A stretch of DNA of 7,922 nt from Verrucomicrobiota bacterium (GTDB lineage: Bacteria; Verrucomicrobiota; Verrucomicrobiia; Limisphaerales; UBA9464). Positions 6,176 through 7,922 of this stretch are shown here, piece by piece. The translations under genes were made by a program, and so were the position numbers. The notes below the pieces were generated by a model, which saw nothing but the letters and a program-made list of their open reading frames with translations, did no database searches and had not been told where the DNA came from. Location: positions 1-7,922 of the forward strand of contig CANGMO010000092.1 in NCBI GenBank assembly GCA_947454295.1, given 5' to 3'. Each line of letters opens with the position of its first letter. Positions within the stretch are counted from its first letter, which is position 1.

Positions 6176-6400
6176 GTGAAGCGTTCCCCTGTTGCCCTAC
6201 TTTTCCTGGTCGGCGCCGTTGCGGCGCTCACCCCCGGCTGCGCCAGCGTAAAGCCGTGGCAGCGCGGCATGCTGGCGGACCGCGTCATGCGGGCCGACCG
6301 CGACCCCGCTGGCCTCGCGCTCACCGAGCACGTGTACTTCAGCCGCGAGGCTGCCAGTGGCGGCCGTGGCGTGGGCGGCGGCGGCTGCGGTTGCAATTGA
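6176..6400 (+). CDS. DUF4266 small lipoprotein with Gly-rich CGCN C-terminus
   Basis: This 74-residue protein starts at GTG. Lys2-Arg3, a hydrophobic stretch (6-19) and PGC with Cys22 form a lipoprotein signal, so the mature lipoprotein would be only 53 residues. It resembles DUF4266: VKPWQRGMLADRVM (25-38), then the segment HVYFSREAASGGRG (52-65) and GVGGGGCGCN (65-74). The tail is almost all Gly and ends in Cys71-Gly-Cys73-Asn74. This CGC pair, together with the TlpA active site, are the only cysteine pairs among the exported proteins of the cluster. The tail could bind metal, be redox active as a CxC disulfide, or be post-translationally modified; none of this is shown by sequence alone. 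From memory, DUF4266, DUF3570, ApbE and TlpA-like genes recur together in other bacteria. The gene lies 58 bases after the TlpA-like gene with no terminator between them. No Shine-Dalgarno sequence is visible. Confidence 0.85.
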   Translation: MKRSPVALLFLVGAVAALTPGCASVKPWQRGMLADRVMRADRDPAGLALTEHVYFSREAASGGRGVGGGGCGCN

Positions 6401-6413
6401 TCCCCTCCTTCGC

Positions 6414-6438
6414 GGAAGACGGGTGCACCGTCTTTTCC
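6414..6438 (+). terminator. Possible attenuator or weak terminator after DUF4266
   Basis: AAGACGG (6416-6422) pairs with CCGTCTT (6428-6434) around a 5-base loop, followed by TTCC. The T-run is short, so read-through into the Ig-domain gene is plausible. A second hairpin, TCAGCC/GGCTGA (6445-6450 with 6458-6463), lies just downstream in the same leader. Together they could set the expression of the last gene apart from the four upstream genes. Confidence 0.4.
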
Positions 6439-6499
6439 ACTCGATCAGCCGAAGCATGGCTGAGACTGGCTCCCTCTCTGCTGCATTCTCCTGTTAGGT

Positions 6500-7717
6500 A
6501 TGAAGAATTGGTTGCGTTTCCCCACCTTGGTTCTCTCGGCGATGCTGCATCTCGCGCCGCTGATGCGCGTGGCGGTGGCGGAATCGGCGGTCGCCGCGTC
6601 GCCGCTGCTCGCCGTGCTCCGGTGGGTGACCGGAGCAACCGCCCTGGCGGGCGCCTTCCACGGCGTCTCGGGCGCAACCGGACTCACCATCACCCAAGGC
6701 ACGACCAAGGTGACGTCGGTGACCGCGACCAATGGAGTGCAAGCGGCCGGGTTCCGCATGTCGATTGTCAGTTCCATTCACGGAACGGCAGCCTCCTACA
6801 CCTTCAAGAATCTTCCCGCGGGAATGACCGGCAGCCTGCAGGGTGTCGTCACCGGCATTCCCACCGCGACTGGCAAATTCACCACCACAGTTACCGGTTG
6901 GCAGAATGCCGGCGGCAGGGGCGACAACTACTCCACCACCATTTCCATCACCGTGCTGGACCAGGCGCCGGCAGTGGTGACTCCGCCGGCGAGCCTCTCG
7001 GTCTCGGTTGGGGATCCAGTGACGCTCACCGCCACGGTCACGGGTACCGGTCTGACGTATCGATGGTTGAAGGACGACATTGAGTTGGCGGCTCCGGCTG
7101 GAACCGCGTCGTCCTACGTCATCGCCTCGGCCAAACTCACAGATGCCGGACGCTACAAGCTGCGGGTCAGCAACACTGGCGGCATTGCGGTGAGCGCCGA
7201 CGCGGTGCTCACGGTGACCCAGTCTGGGCCAACGATCAGCGCGCAACCTGCGAGCCGCGAAGTGCACGCCGGCGAAACCGTGACCTTCTCCGTGGCGGCC
7301 ACCTCGGGAAGCCCGGTGACCTACCAATGGCTGAAGGGAACCCAGACCATTGCAGGGGCGACATCCTCGACGCTGACTCTCTCGAACGTCACGGCAGCCG
7401 ATGCCGGGACGTATCTGGTCAAGGTGACTTCGGGTGGCACCACGGTGCCGTCGCAGGGTGCGACCCTGAAGGTCGATGCAGGCTTGGCGGCTGCGGTGGG
7501 ATCGGTGGCGGCCGACGGCGCCACGACCGTGACGGTCAGCACCATCGCCGGCCGCAGCTACGTGATGGAGGAGGCGAACGACATCGCCGGTCTTTGGTCC
7601 ACCGCGCAAACGGTGACCGCCACCGCGGCGACCACCTCAATCACCTCCGCCCCTGCTTCGGGAAGCGGCGCGCTGAACCGCTTCTGGCGCGTCCGCGTGC
7701 TTCCGATCGCCCAGTGA
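6500..7717 (+). CDS. Secreted Ig-like repeat protein with [ST]GAT motifs near its N-terminus
   Basis: This 405-residue protein has a signal peptide (cleavage likely after AVA, residues 25-27). A second hydrophobic stretch (about 29-56, LLAVLRWVTGATALAGAFHG) could remain as a membrane segment. Residues about 85-156 resemble a putative-Ig (He_PIG) repeat with LPAGMTGSLQGVVTGIPTAT. Two Ig-like domains follow at about 157-240 and 243-328, each with Y-x-W near the centre and a DAG-x-Y signature (DAGRYKLRV, DAGTYLVKV). The C-terminal domain (about 330-405) ends RFWRVRVLPIAQ, a pattern common at the end of secreted Verrucomicrobiota proteins. There is no cysteine in the whole protein. Two tetrapeptides, TGAT (44-47) and SGAT (57-60), match the core of the NqrB/NqrC flavinylation site. 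The function is unknown; display, adhesion or a structural partner of the barrel are possible. It is 99 bases from DUF4266 with hairpins between, so membership of the operon is likely but not certain. Confidence 0.85.
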   Translation: MKNWLRFPTLVLSAMLHLAPLMRVAVAESAVAASPLLAVLRWVTGATALAGAFHGVSGATGLTITQGTTKVTSVTATNGVQAAGFRMSIVSSIHGTAASYTFKNLPAGMTGSLQGVVTGIPTATGKFTTTVTGWQNAGGRGDNYSTTISITVLDQAPAVVTPPASLSVSVGDPVTLTATVTGTGLTYRWLKDDIELAAPAGTASSYVIASAKLTDAGRYKLRVSNTGGIAVSADAVLTVTQSGPTISAQPASREVHAGETVTFSVAATSGSPVTYQWLKGTQTIAGATSSTLTLSNVTAADAGTYLVKVTSGGTTVPSQGATLKVDAGLAAAVGSVAADGATTVTVSTIAGRSYVMEEANDIAGLWSTAQTVTATAATTSITSAPASGSGALNRFWRVRVLPIAQ

Positions 7718-7848
7718 GCTGGGTCCCGATTAACAATTTCAATTTCGAACTTCAAAAGGGGCTTTGGTTTTTCCGGGGCCCGGCCTTCTGAACTCGACGG
7801 TTGCGAAGGGTCAGATAGCGCGCTAGAAATCGCTGGTCCTCACCGGAA

Positions 7849-7922
7849 GCGGGTGTGGTTCAATGGTAGAATGTGGGCTTCCCAAGCCTGAGACGAGGGT
7901 TCGATTCCCTTCACCCGCTCCA
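7849..7922 (+). tRNA. tRNA-Gly, anticodon CCC
   Basis: A full cloverleaf can be drawn. The acceptor stem GCGGGTG (7849-7855) pairs with CACCCGC (7912-7918). The D arm contains GTTCAATGGTAGAAT, and the anticodon arm is TGGGC-TTCCCAA-GCCTG with anticodon CCC at 7881-7883. The T arm is GAGGG-TTCGATT-CCCTT. The discriminator is T7919 and CCA is encoded at 7920-7922. The anticodon stem has two G-U pairs. It decodes GGG. The gene ends exactly at the window edge, so nothing can be said of what follows. Bases 7718-7848, between the Ig-protein stop and this tRNA, show no gene and no clear terminator; the palindrome TAGCGCGCTA lies in it. Confidence 0.95.

Noticed and set aside
6256..7083. 275-residue + strand ORF spanning DUF4266 and the Ig gene
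   Set aside because: It is an Arg/His-rich frame shadow; the DUF4266 and Ig frames have signal peptides and recognisable motifs.
6494..7609. 371-residue - strand ORF antisense to the Ig-domain gene
   Set aside because: Its composition (Arg, Gly, His rich with no recognisable domain) is typical of a shadow of a high-GC gene; the + strand frame has clear Ig domains.
7739..7776. Possible terminator after the Ig gene (CAAA/TTTG followed by TTTTT)
   Set aside because: The stem is only 4 bp, too weak to call.
7849..7922. tRNA-Gly as an attachment site for an integrated element
   Set aside because: The window ends at the tRNA 3' end; no integrase gene and no repeat of the tRNA 3' end is seen inside the window.

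Overview
The window looks like chromosomal DNA of a Verrucomicrobiota-type bacterium, with Planctomycetota as the less likely alternative. This rests on family content: a DUF1080 protein, a ThuA-like lipoprotein, and a secreted Ig-repeat protein with the 'RFWRVRVLP'-style C-terminus common in Verrucomicrobiota. High GC and start codons that mostly lack a Shine-Dalgarno sequence fit this. No database search was possible, so the taxonomy is inference. All genes called are on the + strand; the many long antisense ORFs are GC-rich shadows.

Region 1 (59-3125) is a carbohydrate-catabolism neighbourhood. It holds a TIM-barrel sugar epimerase/isomerase of the D-tagatose 3-epimerase type with all metal and substrate residues present, then a DUF1080 (3-keto-disaccharide hydrolase family) lipoprotein and a strong intrinsic terminator. 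A 440-base gap with four small hairpins follows, then a ThuA-like lipoprotein. Such families are typical of 3-keto-sugar breakdown, but no GFO/IDH/MocA dehydrogenase lies in the window.

Region 2 (3238-6400, probably extending to 7717) is the most interesting part. It is a compact cluster encoding a DUF3570 predicted outer-membrane beta-barrel, an ApbE-family FAD:protein FMN transferase, a secreted TlpA/thioredoxin-like protein, a small DUF4266 lipoprotein ending in a Gly-rich tail with CGCN, and a secreted Ig-domain protein. The first three genes overlap by 10 and 14 bases. The DUF3570 protein carries D-A-I-S-G-A-T-P-T, a close match to the motif whose Thr receives covalent FMN in NqrC and FMN-bind proteins, so the barrel itself may be the ApbE substrate. 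The Ig protein has two further [ST]GAT tetrapeptides. The CGC of DUF4266 is the only cysteine pair in the exported proteins apart from the TlpA active site. The ApbE homologue has Gly where the family has a metal-binding Asp, and it lacks a signal peptide. My proposal is an uncharacterised envelope system combining flavin and thiol chemistry.

Region 3 (7718-7922) has a gene-free gap of about 130 bases and a complete tRNA-Gly(CCC) with encoded CCA, which ends exactly at the window edge.
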